The notes below the pieces were generated by a model, which saw nothing but the letters and a program-made list of their open reading frames with translations, searched no databases and was not told the origin of the DNA. Both the position numbers and the translations under genes were made by a program. A DNA stretch of 64,000 nt from Mycoplasmatota bacterium. Its GTDB lineage: Bacteria > Bacillota_I > Bacilli_A > Acholeplasmatales > Acholeplasmataceae. This document shows positions 18,599 to 27,901 of this stretch, piece by piece. The stretch covers positions 992,001-1,056,000 of the forward strand of contig CP076021.1 in the NCBI GenBank assembly GCA_018622495.1, in the 5' to 3' direction. The stretch's first letter is position 1, and every line of letters begins with the position of its first letter.

Positions 18599-19282
18599 TT
18601 AAGTAATCTCTTTTTTAACCATTTTCATATAAGATAGCCATAAACCTAATAAAATATAGAAACATTGATATATTAAATGGTATTTATATTGTAGCATATC
18701 TTGATGATAATAGGGTAATATATAAAATAGATATAGTCTGAAACTATCTTGATATAGCATATGATATAAAATTGAAAAAATACTTAACATCATCGCGAAA
18801 TTTTGATATTTTTGATGAATAAACATAAATACACATATAAGTATGATTAAATTTTGAAGAAATACCATCATAAGTTTTAACAAAAATAAAGTTGATGGTA
18901 TGAAATACACCGTAAGAAAAGATGGTAAAACAAAGATAGGTATTAATAAAAATAGATATGTCCATATAATAAATATAAGATAACTTATCATTTTATATAT
19001 AGTAACTTTTGATTTACCAAAATATGCATATAAGGGCCATAAGGCAGTACTTTCATGATGCATACTGATCATCACTATTAAAATAGGTAATACGATATTT
19101 AAATATTCAATAGTCATATGCTCATAATAATCTTGATATGTATTTTGATAAAGCATTTGATCAAAGATAGATTCATTGATTTGCATAAAAAGTATAGCAA
19201 GCATAGAAATAACGCATAAAAAGATTATATATATAAACATCTTTTGTTTTGTCATCCAATGTGAAAAAACAAATGATATCAT
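18599..19282 (-). CDS. ABC exporter membrane subunit
   Basis: A 227-residue hydrophobic protein with about six membrane segments (for example FIYIIFLCVISMLAILFM at residues 16-33, and a C-terminal CFYILLGLWLSYM). It resembles ABC-2 type permeases in layout but has no recognisable family motif. The ATG overlaps the stop of the ATPase gene by four bases (ATGA), which ties it to that subunit. It is the last gene of a four-gene operon with a secreted protein and a membrane-anchored protein. The likely job is export or membrane insertion; the substrate is not known. Confidence 0.7.
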   Translation of the reverse strand: MISFVFSHWMTKQKMFIYIIFLCVISMLAILFMQINESIFDQMLYQNTYQDYYEHMTIEYLNIVLPILIVMISMHHESTALWPLYAYFGKSKVTIYKMISYLIFIIWTYLFLLIPIFVLPSFLTVYFIPSTLFLLKLMMVFLQNLIILICVFMFIHQKYQNFAMMLSIFSILYHMLYQDSFRLYLFYILPYYHQDMLQYKYHLIYQCFYILLGLWLSYMKMVKKEIT

Positions 19283-19839
19283 AGGGCTATATGTTTGTTA
19301 CAAAGTGGTTTTAAAAAACTAGGAAAATGCGTAATAATAATCACAGCTTGTTCCTCATTTTTAATCGATGCAATCATATCATAAAATTGTTCTCTACCTT
19401 TTTCATCTAATGTTGATAGGGGTTCATCTAAAATAATCATATCTGGTTTACCTATACAAGCTGATATAATACCAAGTTTTTGACGATTGCCTTTAGACAA
19501 TTCATAAATTGTTTTAAATAATGGTATTTCAAATAAATATATATATTGATCATACGCTTTTGATTGTTTAATCATCGAAAGTCTTTCTAAATATCGATTG
19601 ACTTTCATAAACCATGGAAAAGAGATGTGTTCTGGTAAATAACCTATTTGCATATGCTTTTTTTCAATCAATCCTTGATCTGGTCTAATATAGCCTAAAA
19701 TAAGTTTTGTCAGTGTTGTTTTTCCTTGTCCATTTTCACCACTAATTAAGACACAATCACCTTTATTAATTTCAAAATTATAAGCTTTTTTTACATCATA
19801 TTTATAAACATCTCTAAATTTAACTAAGCAAGTATCCAT
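19279..19839 (-). CDS. ABC exporter ATP-binding subunit (short)
   Basis: A compact 186-residue ATPase. Walker A is GENGQGKTT near residue 34, the Q-loop region lies around GYLPEH, the signature is ELSKGNRQKLG, Walker B is PDMIILDEPLSTLD and the switch His is in IIITHF. It is about 40 residues shorter than usual ABC ATPases, lacking much of the C-terminal part. It overlaps the upstream gene by 20 bases and the permease by four. It powers the 18599-19282 permease. Confidence 0.88.
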   Translation of the reverse strand: MDTCLVKFRDVYKYDVKKAYNFEINKGDCVLISGENGQGKTTLTKLILGYIRPDQGLIEKKHMQIGYLPEHISFPWFMKVNRYLERLSMIKQSKAYDQYIYLFEIPLFKTIYELSKGNRQKLGIISACIGKPDMIILDEPLSTLDEKGREQFYDMIASIKNEEQAVIIITHFPSFLKPLCNKHIAL

Positions 19840-20599
19840 GTAATAATAACCCCGATTGTTTCATCATTTGAAAATCATTAATATACATAAAGTAATCAAT
19901 AATTTCACTTTCACCATTCATATAATGAATGATAATAGGACATGCATAAAATAACTGTTGTTCATCTGTTATATTTATTAATAATGCATCATCTGTAAGT
20001 TCATAACTTGTCTCAAATCCAAAACCTAATTCAACAGATGTTATGCTTTGATATATCTCATCATATGTGACCTGGATTTGTGACATCCGGTTTATATCGA
20101 TATGCGCATCTTTAATCGCAGATAATGATTCCCATAAAAAAATTTCTTGATCACTTTCTTCTAATGTATATAAACTAAAGCTGCCGATATAAAACTCATA
20201 TTCATCTTGATTTAATAATGTTATATTTATAAATGCATCTTCAATATAAAAACTTTGATTAATATTTGGCATATCAAATATTAGTGCATATTTTTGATAG
20301 GTTTCACCCAAATAATTTTCACTAGATATCATTTTTATTTCATTAAGATCTAATGAGAGTTTTTTATTTTTATCTTCATTCACAAGTTCTGTTTCCATAT
20401 AACTTTCTACATCTGTTAATGGATGCGTCCCATTTATATAGAAATCTATTTCAATGGATTTATTATCCTGATTTGCATAAGAATAATATGTATCTAGTGT
20501 ATAGATCTTAAGTGGCATCACCGTTTCATTTTCCTTAATAATCCAAACAAGAGTTGTTGCTAATAAGACTAAAGATATGTAGATAAATATGTGCTTCAT
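19820..20599 (-). CDS. membrane-anchored extracellular protein of the ABC operon
   Basis: A 259-residue protein with an N-terminal hydrophobic anchor (IFIYISLVLLATTLVWII, residues 4-21), then an acidic, beta-rich region with no further membrane segment. The anchor has no lipobox Cys, so it is probably retained as an uncleaved membrane anchor with the bulk outside the cell. No family is recognised. It overlaps the secreted-protein gene upstream (ATGA) and the ATPase downstream. A role as accessory, receptor or chaperone for the secreted protein is an inference from context. Confidence 0.6.
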   Translation of the reverse strand: MKHIFIYISLVLLATTLVWIIKENETVMPLKIYTLDTYYSYANQDNKSIEIDFYINGTHPLTDVESYMETELVNEDKNKKLSLDLNEIKMISSENYLGETYQKYALIFDMPNINQSFYIEDAFINITLLNQDEYEFYIGSFSLYTLEESDQEIFLWESLSAIKDAHIDINRMSQIQVTYDEIYQSITSVELGFGFETSYELTDDALLINITDEQQLFYACPIIIHYMNGESEIIDYFMYINDFQMMKQSGLLLHGYLLS

Positions 20600-21222
20600 A
20601 TACGAGTCTTCTCAAGTCTTTGATATTGTGTTGTGACTAAAAATAATTCATAGCCACCTTTTTGTGCTCTTATCCAAAAGAAATATCTTGCAGCAACGCC
20701 ATTTGTTATTAAACCTTCACCATAAATATATAAATCTACTTGTGTGCCTGGATCAACATCAAAATCTATTTCTACACTCTCAGTCTCTTCTTTTGTCAAT
20801 TGATAATCAGCAGATAGTTTAAGTGATCCTTCAAGATTATTTTTAAATGAAGTTTTATTACTTGATGAACTCATTTGAATACTTCCTGTTGCAGATAAAG
20901 CAAGCTTTGAATATGATGAAGATTCGTATTCATAATGATATGATATGGCTGAATAACCATCGTTATAATAAGAAAATTTTGTTTCAGTAATATAATTGGC
21001 TTCTAAATCACTGTTTACAGTATATGTTCGCCATCCCATAAATTTTCTTTTCTTTACTTTTTTATAATACTTTTTATATTCACTATCTGTATAATCTGAT
21101 AATAATTTACCACTATTTACATGAAGTTCTTCATAAGCATGATAATTAGAATCTGCATACACACTAGGTATAGCAACATATAGCATCATAAAACATAATA
21201 CAAAAAATACAATTTTTTTCAT
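20596..21222 (-). CDS. secreted beta-rich protein, first gene of the ABC operon
   Basis: A signal peptide is clear: MKKIVFFVLCFMMLYVAIPS followed by VYADS, with a likely signal peptidase I site at VYA-DS. The mature part (about 185 residues) starts with Tyr- and Lys-rich sequence and then has long alternating Ser/Thr/hydrophobic strands (about 100-150 of the precursor). After these come ESVEIDFDVDPGTQVDLYIYGEG and a closing strand FFWIRAQKGGYELFLV. Alternating amphipathic strands followed by a PGT turn recall aerolysin/ETX-like proteins, but this is pattern only. The start is at ATG 21222 behind GGAGGT; the longer frame upstream has no ribosome site. Confidence 0.6.
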   Translation of the reverse strand: MKKIVFFVLCFMMLYVAIPSVYADSNYHAYEELHVNSGKLLSDYTDSEYKKYYKKVKKRKFMGWRTYTVNSDLEANYITETKFSYYNDGYSAISYHYEYESSSYSKLALSATGSIQMSSSSNKTSFKNNLEGSLKLSADYQLTKEETESVEIDFDVDPGTQVDLYIYGEGLITNGVAARYFFWIRAQKGGYELFLVTTQYQRLEKTRI

Positions 21223-21273
21223 TTTTCTACCTCCACTACATATTAGAGATAAAACACTGATTTTACTTAAAAA

Positions 21274-21303
21274 AAACACCTAAAACAAATGTTTTAAGTG
21301 TTT
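21274..21303 (-). terminator. intrinsic terminator of pepP
   Basis: Minus-strand stem AAACACTTAAAAC / GTTTTAGGTGTTT followed by T8. It separates pepP from the ABC operon. Confidence 0.85.
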
Positions 21304-21309
21304 ATCATT

Positions 21310-22560
21310 TTATTTAGCCATAAATGCTTCGATATCTTTAACTTCTTTAATAATATCTTTACTTAAGTTTATACAACCATCTTCAGTCACTAAGACATCA
21401 TCTTCAATACGAATACCAATACCTTCTTCAGCAATATATAATCCAGGTTCAACAGTAATGATTGCACCTACTGGAATTGGTTCGCTATATCTTCCAACAT
21501 CATGAATGTCAAGTCCAAGATAGTGTCCAAGTGAATGATAATAATATTTCAAGATTTCTTCATCTTTTTCAATAAGTCCTAATTTTTTAGCACCTTCAAT
21601 TAAAATATCTTTACCATATTGATTAAATTCTGCCATTGTAATACCAGGTTTTAACCATTCAATAGTTTTCTTATTACATGATAATACAACTTCATAAATA
21701 GCTTTTTGTCTATCAGTAAACTTACCATTAACTGGTAGTGTACGTGAAATATCTGCTGAATATAAATCACGGCATGCACCAAGATCATATAACATTAATT
21801 CACCATCTTTAATGGTTGCATCATTATCTCTATAATGAAGTGTTGTTGCATTTGCACCAGTTGCAGCAATTGTACCAAAAGCTGGTGTTGCTCTATTTTT
21901 ATTTAAGACATAATTAAACTCAGCTTCCATACCGTATTCTGTTTCACCAGGTTTAAGTGTAGACATTAAACGATTTATACCATCTTTTGTAATGTTAATT
22001 GCTTTTTTAATTGCTTCAACTTCAACATCATTTTTAACTGTTCTAAGTCTTGCAAGTATATTTTGATTTGGTTTAATATCTATAAATGGAAATAGTGAAG
22101 TTAGAAATTTTGCATATGTTTGTGCTTTAGAATCAGGAAGATTTGGTGTTAATCTATCTAAATCTAAATATGCAGTGTGAATATCACCAAAAACAGCACG
22201 TCTAGATGTTGATAATAATTGTGTAATAAAACTGTCTAATGTTTTAATATCTTTTACTGCACTAACTTCAACACCACTGACTTTAGCAGCTTCTTCAAAT
22301 GAAAAGCCTGCCCCATCCCATAAGACTTTCAATGGATCAATTGGGTCCATAAAAATAAATGATTGTGTTTTTGTTTCACCTTTAATCATTAAACATACAA
22401 CATTTTCTTGATCAATACCTGTTAAATAATAAAAATTACGATTGACAGCAAATGGATAATTGTCATCTTGTGAACGCTGAGGTGCTAGACCTGAAAATAA
22501 AAGTGAAATAGATCCTTGATTCACAAACTTTAAATACTGTTCTCTTCTTTGATTAAACAT
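21310..22560 (-). CDS. pepP: M24B Xaa-Pro aminopeptidase
   Basis: A cytoplasmic aminopeptidase that removes residues preceding proline. The N-terminal domain (1-170) precedes a pita-bread fold with the five metal ligands in order: Asp in MLYDLGA, Asp in YSADISRT, His in YHSLGHYLGLD, Glu in TVEPGLY and Glu in IRIEDDVLV. At 416 residues it matches PepP. The ribosome site AAGGAG precedes ATG. It lies 12 bases after the phosphohexomutase gene. Confidence 0.92.
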   Translation of the reverse strand: MFNQRREQYLKFVNQGSISLLFSGLAPQRSQDDNYPFAVNRNFYYLTGIDQENVVCLMIKGETKTQSFIFMDPIDPLKVLWDGAGFSFEEAAKVSGVEVSAVKDIKTLDSFITQLLSTSRRAVFGDIHTAYLDLDRLTPNLPDSKAQTYAKFLTSLFPFIDIKPNQNILARLRTVKNDVEVEAIKKAINITKDGINRLMSTLKPGETEYGMEAEFNYVLNKNRATPAFGTIAATGANATTLHYRDNDATIKDGELMLYDLGACRDLYSADISRTLPVNGKFTDRQKAIYEVVLSCNKKTIEWLKPGITMAEFNQYGKDILIEGAKKLGLIEKDEEILKYYYHSLGHYLGLDIHDVGRYSEPIPVGAIITVEPGLYIAEEGIGIRIEDDVLVTEDGCINLSKDIIKEVKDIEAFMAK

Positions 22561-22571
22561 TGTTATTCTCC

Positions 22572-24230
22572 TTATATAGTATCTATTTGATCGACGATGA
22601 GTTTCTCAATCTTTTGAACAAATGCTTTTGCATGTTCAATATGTTGAGCTTTAACGCCAAAATAGATTTTTATTTTTGGTTCTGTACCACTTGGTCTAAA
22701 GACAATCCAAGTATTATCTGTATAATAGTATTTTAAAACATTTGATTTTGGCAAATTAAGTTTTGTCTCTACTTGATCTTCAACATGTTTACCTTCTAAT
22801 ACATCATCATATGCTAAAAGTGTTTTATTTTCTATTTGAGGCGGGTTTTGACGGAAATAAGCCATAATACGCTTAATCTTATCTGCACCCTCTCTACCAG
22901 CAAATTTCATAGGATTAGTATATTCATAATATACACCATAATCATTATATATGATATCTAAATAGTCAATAATTGTCATTTGTTGTAATTTTAAATGGTT
23001 TGCGATTTCACTTAATAAATAAATAGCTTGTACAGCATCTTTATCTCTGACAAAATCAGATATGAGAGAACCATATGATTCTTCACAACCAAATACATAA
23101 GGGTTAGTATCTTTATATATTTGTGCTTGTTCACCAATGAATTTAAAACCTGTTAAGGTTGTAATAACATCTAGATTATATGATTGTGCAATGACTTTAA
23201 TTAAATCAGTTGTAACATTTGTTGTATATACATGACCATTTGATGGTAATTGATTAAGTTTTTGTTTTTCACTTAAAATATAATTTAATTCAACAGATGC
23301 AGTTTGATTACCTGTAACTAAAACAAATGTATCTTTATGCTTAACTGCTATCCCTAAGCGGTCAGCATCAGGATCTGTTAACATGACAATATCAGCATTG
23401 ATTTCTTTTGCATATTTAATAGCATTTTCATAAGCAATAGCATCTTCTGGATTTGAAGATTTCGTATTTGAAAAAGCAGGATCAACAATCATTTGTGGCA
23501 TATATGGATAAACATCATATCCTTGTTGTTTTAAAAATTTAGGAATAATAGGTCCACCAGTACCATGAAGTGGAGAATAAACAATTTTAATTTGTTTTTC
23601 TTCATCATAAATACTTATTTTTTTAACTAAATCCAAATAAATATCATCAAAAGACTCATCTATTGGTGTAATAATATCATCAAGTGTTTCGATTTCAAAA
23701 GGATTTGTAATCTTACTAATTTCATTAATAATTTCTTTTGCTGTTGCAGGATTAATTTGTGCACCTGTTTGATCATATACTTTATAACCATTATATGCTT
23801 TTGGATTATGTGAAGCTGTAATCATAATCCCTGCATCACATTTAAAATATCTGACTGCAAAGCTTAACATCGGGGTTGGTCTTAAAGCATCAAATAAATA
23901 TGATGGAATGCCTTGTTTTGCTAAAACCATCGCTGCTTGTTTTGCAAATACTTTTGAATCTTTTCGATTATCATAAGATATAGCAACACCACGCGTTAAT
24001 TTATGTTTTGTTAAATAATTTGCAAGTCCTAGAGTTGCTTTTGATATGGTATAGATATTTACTCTATTTGTGCCTACACCCATAATGCCTCTAAGCCCAC
24101 CTGTACCAAATGTAAGGTCTTGATAAAAAGCATCTTCTATCTCAAAAGATGTTAATGTGTTTAATTCTTTTTCTAATTCTGGTAATAAGTTTTGTGTTTT
24201 CCAGAAATTATAATTGTCTTTATAGTTCAT
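22572..24230 (-). CDS. pgcA: alpha-phosphoglucomutase/phosphomannomutase
   Basis: A phosphohexomutase that interconverts sugar 1- and 6-phosphates, here probably feeding UDP-glucose for ugd/glf and glycolipids. Motifs: phosphoserine loop ITASHNPKAYNGYK, metal loop DPDADRLGI, sugar loop GCEESYG and phosphate loop RPSGTEPKIK. Its 552 residues match the long Firmicute type. The start is set at ATG 24230 because GGTGAT lies before it; a GTG four codons upstream overlaps that site. Confidence 0.9.
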   Translation of the reverse strand: MNYKDNYNFWKTQNLLPELEKELNTLTSFEIEDAFYQDLTFGTGGLRGIMGVGTNRVNIYTISKATLGLANYLTKHKLTRGVAISYDNRKDSKVFAKQAAMVLAKQGIPSYLFDALRPTPMLSFAVRYFKCDAGIMITASHNPKAYNGYKVYDQTGAQINPATAKEIINEISKITNPFEIETLDDIITPIDESFDDIYLDLVKKISIYDEEKQIKIVYSPLHGTGGPIIPKFLKQQGYDVYPYMPQMIVDPAFSNTKSSNPEDAIAYENAIKYAKEINADIVMLTDPDADRLGIAVKHKDTFVLVTGNQTASVELNYILSEKQKLNQLPSNGHVYTTNVTTDLIKVIAQSYNLDVITTLTGFKFIGEQAQIYKDTNPYVFGCEESYGSLISDFVRDKDAVQAIYLLSEIANHLKLQQMTIIDYLDIIYNDYGVYYEYTNPMKFAGREGADKIKRIMAYFRQNPPQIENKTLLAYDDVLEGKHVEDQVETKLNLPKSNVLKYYYTDNTWIVFRPSGTEPKIKIYFGVKAQHIEHAKAFVQKIEKLIVDQIDTI

Positions 24231-24307
24231 ATTATCACCCACATCTATTATAACGCAATTAAAGTCAAAATCTCAAAAAACCGTTTTCATTTCAATAAGA
24301 TATAAAT

Positions 24308-24332
24308 AAAACCTGTGTATTACCACAGGTTT
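24308..24332 (-). terminator. intrinsic terminator of the panT-coaX operon
   Basis: Stem AAACCTGTG / CACAGGTTT with a seven-base loop and a short T-rich tail on the minus strand, right after coaX. Confidence 0.75.
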
Positions 24333-24340
24333 TACATTTT

Positions 24341-25087
24341 TTAACCATTATTTTTTAAAAATATTTCATATAAACCCTTAAGTACTAAATCAGGATCTCT
24401 TGTTAATTCATGTTTACATAAAGGTGCAATCGTGCCTGATAAACCACCAGTTAAGATAACTTTGCAGTCTTCATTTGTTTCTTCTTTAATACGATCAATT
24501 AAACCATCAACTTGTGCAGCAACACCGTAAGTCACACCTGATTGCATGCAAGTCACCGTATTTGTACCTAAGACTTTCTTTGGTACTGTAATATCAATAT
24601 CTGGAAGTAATGCAGTATTACCTACTAAAGCTTTAATAGAAATAGCAACACCTGGTGTAATGACAACACCTTTAATCGTTTTATTTTTAACATAGATATA
24701 TTTAATTGCAGTCCCAAGATCAACAATAATTGTTGGATGATCAAATGCAATTGTTCCAGCAGCAGCACATATTAAATCAGCACCAACTTCTCTAGGATGA
24801 TCTGTTTTAATATTAATTCCTGTTTTAACACCTGGACCAATCACTAAAGGTTCTATATTGAGATGATGCTTAGAGATTTCAATTAACTTTTCTGTTATTC
24901 TTGGTACTACTGAAGATATAGCAACATGTTTAATTTGATCAAAATCAATAATGTTTCTCATCTGAATATAATACTCATCGGCTGTTTTCGTAACAATCGT
25001 ATTAAGACGATATGTATCAATAATCTTAAAGCCATCAGAGATACCTATACTTACATTGGTATTACCCACATCAAATAATAAAATCAT
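24341..25087 (-). CDS. coaX: type III pantothenate kinase
   Basis: It phosphorylates pantothenate with ATP, the first step of coenzyme A synthesis. The ASKHA-fold motifs are DVGNTNVSIG at the N-terminus, GADLICAAAGT (pantothenate site) and IVDLGTAIKY. At 248 residues it is of normal length. It lies 15 bases downstream of an ECF S-component, which supports a joint vitamin B5 uptake and use unit. Confidence 0.92.
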   Translation of the reverse strand: MILLFDVGNTNVSIGISDGFKIIDTYRLNTIVTKTADEYYIQMRNIIDFDQIKHVAISSVVPRITEKLIEISKHHLNIEPLVIGPGVKTGINIKTDHPREVGADLICAAAGTIAFDHPTIIVDLGTAIKYIYVKNKTIKGVVITPGVAISIKALVGNTALLPDIDITVPKKVLGTNTVTCMQSGVTYGVAAQVDGLIDRIKEETNEDCKVILTGGLSGTIAPLCKHELTRDPDLVLKGLYEIFLKNNG

Positions 25088-25102
25088 AAAATCACTACTT
25101 TC

Positions 25103-25873
25103 TTATTTTTTTATAAACGAAGATTGTTTAAGTGTATATATAATAGGTGCACCTACTAATACAGCTAAAATAGCTTCTAATAAACCATTAGACATTGCAG
25201 CAACAAAGATAAAATCTATGATTTCGCTTGTTGATGCATAAAATTGAGAAATAAAGTCATAACTAAAAAGTCCTACAGCAGCAAGTGTCAATATCGTGTG
25301 AATAACAGTTGCTAGTAATAAAGTTGTAGGTATAAATATTAATAAAGGTTTATTAAGTCTTTGTAATGTATAATAATAAGCTGTTAAAAATAGGATACCA
25401 AGTAATAAAAAGATAGGAAGTGTAATGCTTTGTGACCAAGAAAAATTGGTTGCAGCAGCAACGCCACCATAATAAAATCCCATCATTGTTAATGCTGAAA
25501 CTAAACCAAAGAATATAACATCTTGATTTTTAAATTTCGTACTTAAATACTTAAATAATTCAAATAACCAAGCCGCAGCAATCGCGAATAATATTCTAGG
25601 TAATATGGATGTCAATGGATTTTGAAATGCTGGATCCATCACACCCGTATTTGCAAATGCTCTAATAAAAGAACCAAGACCAAAGAATAATCCTAAAACC
25701 CAGCTATAGCGCTTAGGCAACAAAAAAACACCAATTAAAACAGGAATATGAATGAGTGTCATTGAAATAGGTCCAATGGTAATAAAACCAAGAAATGGTA
25801 TAAAACTCATAATCAAAATAACTGCAGCAAAAATCGATGTCAAAATTAAATCATATACTTCTAATTTTTTCAT
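25103..25873 (-). CDS. ECF transporter S-component, probably for pantothenate
   Basis: A 256-residue membrane protein with six predicted helices, beginning VYDLILTSIFAAVILIMSF and GPISMTLIHIPVLIG. That is the opening of substrate-binding S-components of energy-coupling-factor transporters, which use shared EcfA/EcfT units encoded elsewhere. The next gene is coaX, so the ligand is most likely pantothenate (PanT-like); this is inferred from context, not from binding residues. The ribosome site AAAGGAGAAG precedes the ATG, and the gene has its own promoter. Confidence 0.75.
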   Translation of the reverse strand: MKKLEVYDLILTSIFAAVILIMSFIPFLGFITIGPISMTLIHIPVLIGVFLLPKRYSWVLGLFFGLGSFIRAFANTGVMDPAFQNPLTSILPRILFAIAAAWLFELFKYLSTKFKNQDVIFFGLVSALTMMGFYYGGVAAATNFSWSQSITLPIFLLLGILFLTAYYYTLQRLNKPLLIFIPTTLLLATVIHTILTLAAVGLFSYDFISQFYASTSEIIDFIFVAAMSNGLLEAILAVLVGAPIIYTLKQSSFIKK

Positions 25874-25919
25874 TTTCTTCTCCTTTTTAAGCCCTTAAAG
25901 GGTCTCATAAGTTATCTTC

Positions 25920-25947
25920 ATTATACAATATTTAAAAATTAAAGCAA
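25920..25947 (-). promoter_or_regulatory. promoter of the panT-coaX operon
   Basis: TTGCTT (25947-25942), 16-bp spacer, TATAAT (25925-25920). The short leader has a small CCCTTTAAGGG hairpin before the ribosome site. Confidence 0.65.
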
Positions 25948-25951
25948 CAAA

Positions 25952-25984
25952 AAAGTTATCGATATTTTTAATATCCATAACTTT
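25952..25984 (-). terminator. intrinsic terminator of the trmB-M42-AKR operon
   Basis: Minus-strand stem AAAGTTATGGATATT / AATATCGATAACTTT with a three-base loop and T6. Confidence 0.85.
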
Positions 25985-25997
25985 ATGATGTTATTAT

Positions 25998-26846
25998 TTA
26001 TTTATTTTCTACGTATGCGCCCCATAAACTATTATCAGGATCAGTATAGACTCGCTCACCAAAGCTAAGTGCATCTATCTTTTTCATATCTTCATCAGAT
26101 AATTTAATAAATTGAGCTTCAAAATTATCTTTAATTCTACTTGGTGTAACAGATTTAGGAATCATCATAAGACCTCGCGTAAGTCCCCAAGCAATAATGA
26201 TTTGAGCAATTGATTTATCATAAGATTTAGCAATTGGTTCAAGTGCTTCTTTAAAACGACCTTCAAATACTTTACCACGCATCAGTGGTCCATAAGATTC
26301 AGTTTGTATACCTTTTTCATCAAGATATTTTTTAAGTGAAACTTGAGATAGTCCAGGATGAAGTTCAACTTGGTTAACAGCTGGTACGACAGTTGCTGTT
26401 TCTAATAAGTCATTAATCATGTGAATTTGAAAGTTTGAGATACCGATCGCTTTAATTTTACCTTCTTTATAAGCTTTTTCAAAAAATGCCCATGTTGCTT
26501 GATTAATTTTTTTATCTTGATTTGGCCAATGAATTAAATAAAGGTCAATATAATCTGTTTGTAATGCTTCTAGTGATTTATTAAGTTGTTCTTCCATATA
26601 ATGAATATCACCAGTTCGTCCTTGTTTCGTTGTGATATAAATATCTTTTCTAGGAATTTTTGAATCTTTAATTGCACGTCCAACACTTGCTTCATTTTTA
26701 TACATTTGAGCAGTGTCAATATGACGATATCCAACTTCAAGTGCATATTTTACCGTATTATATGCGACTTCTCCACTTTCGACTAAGAAAGTACCAAGTC
26801 CTAATTGAGGCATCTTATAACCATTGTTAAATGTGACAAATTTCAT
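25998..26846 (-). CDS. aldo/keto reductase
   Basis: An NADPH-dependent (beta/alpha)8 reductase. Visible are the catalytic tetrad Asp (GYRHIDTAQMY), Tyr (same motif), Lys (DIYITTKQG) and His (LYLIHWPNQ). The cofactor-binding tail is in MIPKSVTPSRIKDN. It belongs to the 2,5-diketo-gluconate/YtbE-like group. The physiological aldehyde or ketone is unknown. The Met at 26846 is preferred because GGAG lies seven bases before it; the M42 gene stop overlaps this ribosome site. Confidence 0.9.
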   Translation of the reverse strand: MKFVTFNNGYKMPQLGLGTFLVESGEVAYNTVKYALEVGYRHIDTAQMYKNEASVGRAIKDSKIPRKDIYITTKQGRTGDIHYMEEQLNKSLEALQTDYIDLYLIHWPNQDKKINQATWAFFEKAYKEGKIKAIGISNFQIHMINDLLETATVVPAVNQVELHPGLSQVSLKKYLDEKGIQTESYGPLMRGKVFEGRFKEALEPIAKSYDKSIAQIIIAWGLTRGLMMIPKSVTPSRIKDNFEAQFIKLSDEDMKKIDALSFGERVYTDPDNSLWGAYVENK

Positions 26847-26848
26847 AT

Positions 26849-27901
26849 TCATTCTCCTTTGATTTTATTTATTTTATCTAAGTTAAGGTCTTCTAGCATT
26901 GTAAATAACATTTTTCGTGCTGCATCTAAATCATCTGTATCCATCATAGCAGCTGTTGAATGAATGTATCTTGCAGGTAGTCCAATCGTCGTTGATAATA
27001 CACCATTTAATGCATCTAATGCTTTAGCTGCATCAGTGCCACCTTTTGATGTAAAGTACTGATATCTTATATGATGATCTTGACCAAGTTTTGTCATATA
27101 AGATAAAAGTCCTTGATGCATTGTGTTTCTTGGATCATAGATTCTAAGTAAACATCCATTTGAAAGTGCACCAAGTGGTTCTGATGTTGTCATATCATTA
27201 ACAGGTGATGCATCTAGTGCTAAAAACATATCTGGTTTAAATTTATTAACAGATGTTTCTGCGCCTCTTAGTCCAACTTCTTCTTGAACGGTTGCACCAA
27301 TGACTAGATTAACATCTAAATCTTTATCATTAAAATACTTTATCGTTTCAAGTGCAAGTCCACACCCATAACGATTATCAATTGCTTTTGATATAATCCT
27401 TTTAGGATTTTTAGTAAAAGCAAGTGGATTATCAAATAAGACCATATCGCCAATTTGAACACCAAAAGACATAGCTTCTTCTTTAGATGTTGCACCAACA
27501 TCTAAAATAAGATCTGATATTTTTGTTTGTTGTTCGGTTTTTAGATGAGGAGGTAGTGCACCAATCACGCCTTTTATGACACCATCTTTTGTATGTATGT
27601 TTAAAACTTGAGAGATAAAAACCTCACCATTTAAGCCACCAATATTTTGAAGCTTTAACATACCATATTTTGTTATACCTGTAACCATCATACCCACTTC
27701 ATCCATATGACCTGCAACCATGACAGTGGGTGCATTTGCTGTTTTAGAAGGTTTATATGCAAATATGGAACCTAGCTTATCATATGAAATACTATAAGAT
27801 GAATATGCTTTTATAAAGTTTTCAAAATAAGTACGTACTGGTTTTTCAAAACTTGAAGTTGCTTCTAAATTAAATAAATCGATATATACTTGATTAATCA
27901 T
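26849..27901 (-). CDS. M42 family metallo-aminopeptidase (second copy)
   Basis: The paralogue of the peptidase at 11339-12409. The metal and catalytic motifs are AGHMDEVGMMV, SKAIDNRYGCGL, TVQEEVGLRGA, ALDASP and RYIHSTAAMM. Length is 350 residues. Two M42 enzymes with slightly different specificity would help an organism that lives on imported peptides. It overlaps trmB by eight bases and is followed by the reductase after two bases. Confidence 0.88.
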   Translation of the reverse strand: MINQVYIDLFNLEATSSFEKPVRTYFENFIKAYSSYSISYDKLGSIFAYKPSKTANAPTVMVAGHMDEVGMMVTGITKYGMLKLQNIGGLNGEVFISQVLNIHTKDGVIKGVIGALPPHLKTEQQTKISDLILDVGATSKEEAMSFGVQIGDMVLFDNPLAFTKNPKRIISKAIDNRYGCGLALETIKYFNDKDLDVNLVIGATVQEEVGLRGAETSVNKFKPDMFLALDASPVNDMTTSEPLGALSNGCLLRIYDPRNTMHQGLLSYMTKLGQDHHIRYQYFTSKGGTDAAKALDALNGVLSTTIGLPARYIHSTAAMMDTDDLDAARKMLFTMLEDLNLDKINKIKGE

